Source of the DNA: Clavibacter sp. VKM Ac-2872
GTDB taxonomy: Bacteria; Actinomycetota; Actinomycetes; Actinomycetales; Microbacteriaceae
Assembly: GCF_015351105.1 (NCBI RefSeq)
Contig: NZ_JADKRR010000003.1
Span: 283,168 to 347,167, forward strand
Direction of reading: 5' to 3'
Length of the DNA stretch: 64,000 nt
Part shown: in pieces, positions 63,686-64,000 of the stretch
How the letters are laid out: every line of letters begins with the position of its first letter
How positions within the stretch are numbered: the first letter of the stretch is position 1
Program-made: the position numbers and the translations under genes
The notes under the pieces: model-generated
What the model was told of the DNA's origin: nothing
Seen by the model: the letters and a program-made list of their open reading frames with translations, nothing else
The model's database searches: none

Positions 63686-64000
63686 CGAGCCGCCTTCTTC
63701 TCGGCGACGGCCTTCTCGGTGGTCGTGAGGAGGCTCTGCAGCTCGTCGGCCGGGGTCTGCAGCGGGATGGCGGTGCCGCCCGAGTTCTCGACGACCGCGT
63801 CCACGACGGCGGGGGTGTCCCGGAAGATCTGCGCGAGCTTCAGGTAGGTCTCGTTCTCCGCGTCGGCGGCGCGGGCCGCGAACACGTTCACGTAGGCGAG
63901 CGCCTTCGGGTCGCTGGGGTCGTCCTGCGCGATCGCGTCGTCGGCGGTGAGGCCGGCGTCGGTGACGAAGTCGTTGTTGATGATGACGGCGTCCGCGTCC
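63682..64000 (-). CDS. metQ: Methionine-binding lipoprotein (C-terminal part, cut by window end)
   Basis: About 105 C-terminal residues of an NLPA/MetQ family binding protein. The frame is open to the window edge. It has VIINNDFVTDAGL, AYVNVFAARAADAENETYL and a Lys/Ala-rich end. Gene order metQ-metN-metI supports the call. The signal peptide and lipobox lie outside. Confidence 0.88.
   Translation of the reverse strand, partial: DADAVIINNDFVTDAGLTADDAIAQDDPSDPKALAYVNVFAARAADAENETYLKLAQIFRDTPAVVDAVVENSGGTAIPLQTPADELQSLLTTTEKAVAEKKAAR

Overview
The window is very GC-rich with short intergenic gaps. Many genes start with GTG and many neighbours overlap by 4 bp (ATGA or GTGA). The gene content (Mca for mycothiol conjugates, DUF4307, DUF501, a short Z-prenyl transferase next to a TrhA/hemolysin III gene, and an eno-ftsB-DUF501 block) points to an actinobacterium. 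Composition and the mix of transport and envelope genes fit Microbacteriaceae, most likely Clavibacter or a close relative. That last step is inference.

Layout. 0-10 kb: phoH, uppS, trhA, an inserted glycerol-3-phosphate-type ABC operon (ugpA-ugpE-ugpB plus a glycerophosphodiesterase, no ATPase), then a small membrane protein, mca, DUF4307 and greA. Without the ugp insert this order resembles the M. tuberculosis greA-mca-uppS region. 10-22 kb: ilvA, an AI-2E transporter, a YcaQ-like protein, lemA, a GH1 protein that has lost both catalytic glutamates, an Ig-like/polytopic membrane protein, an APH-fold kinase, an amino acid permease and a Tat-exported ferritin-like protein. 22-30 kb: five translationally coupled genes encoding a GAF-SpoIIE phosphatase, a BcsA-like glycosyltransferase with a helical insert, a STAS protein, an RsbW-like kinase and a GH26-like/OpgC fusion, with a divergent acyltransferase. 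This looks like a surface-glycan system carrying its own partner-switching regulators and is the strongest candidate for an undescribed system.

30.3-34.2 kb: a small accessory island flanked by a 23-bp direct repeat, one copy being the 3' end of a tRNA with a UAA (Leu) anticodon. It holds a duplicated secreted-protein gene with a duplicated leader and one Cys-rich unknown, but no integrase. 34-58 kb: an actinobacterial core block (ndh, S8 protease, DUF501, ftsB, eno, hisS, tetR, mazG, nhaA, mfd, pth, rplY, prs, glmU, tRNA-Gln). It is interrupted by an atypical membrane-protein gene with three TTA codons, and by a gluconokinase-oxidoreductase fusion divergent from gnd. 58-64 kb: a MarR regulator, a DksA-like protein, an LLM oxidoreductase, a lysE/lysG-type exporter-regulator pair and metNIQ, with metQ cut by the window end.

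All functions are read from sequence motifs and gene order. No database search was possible.
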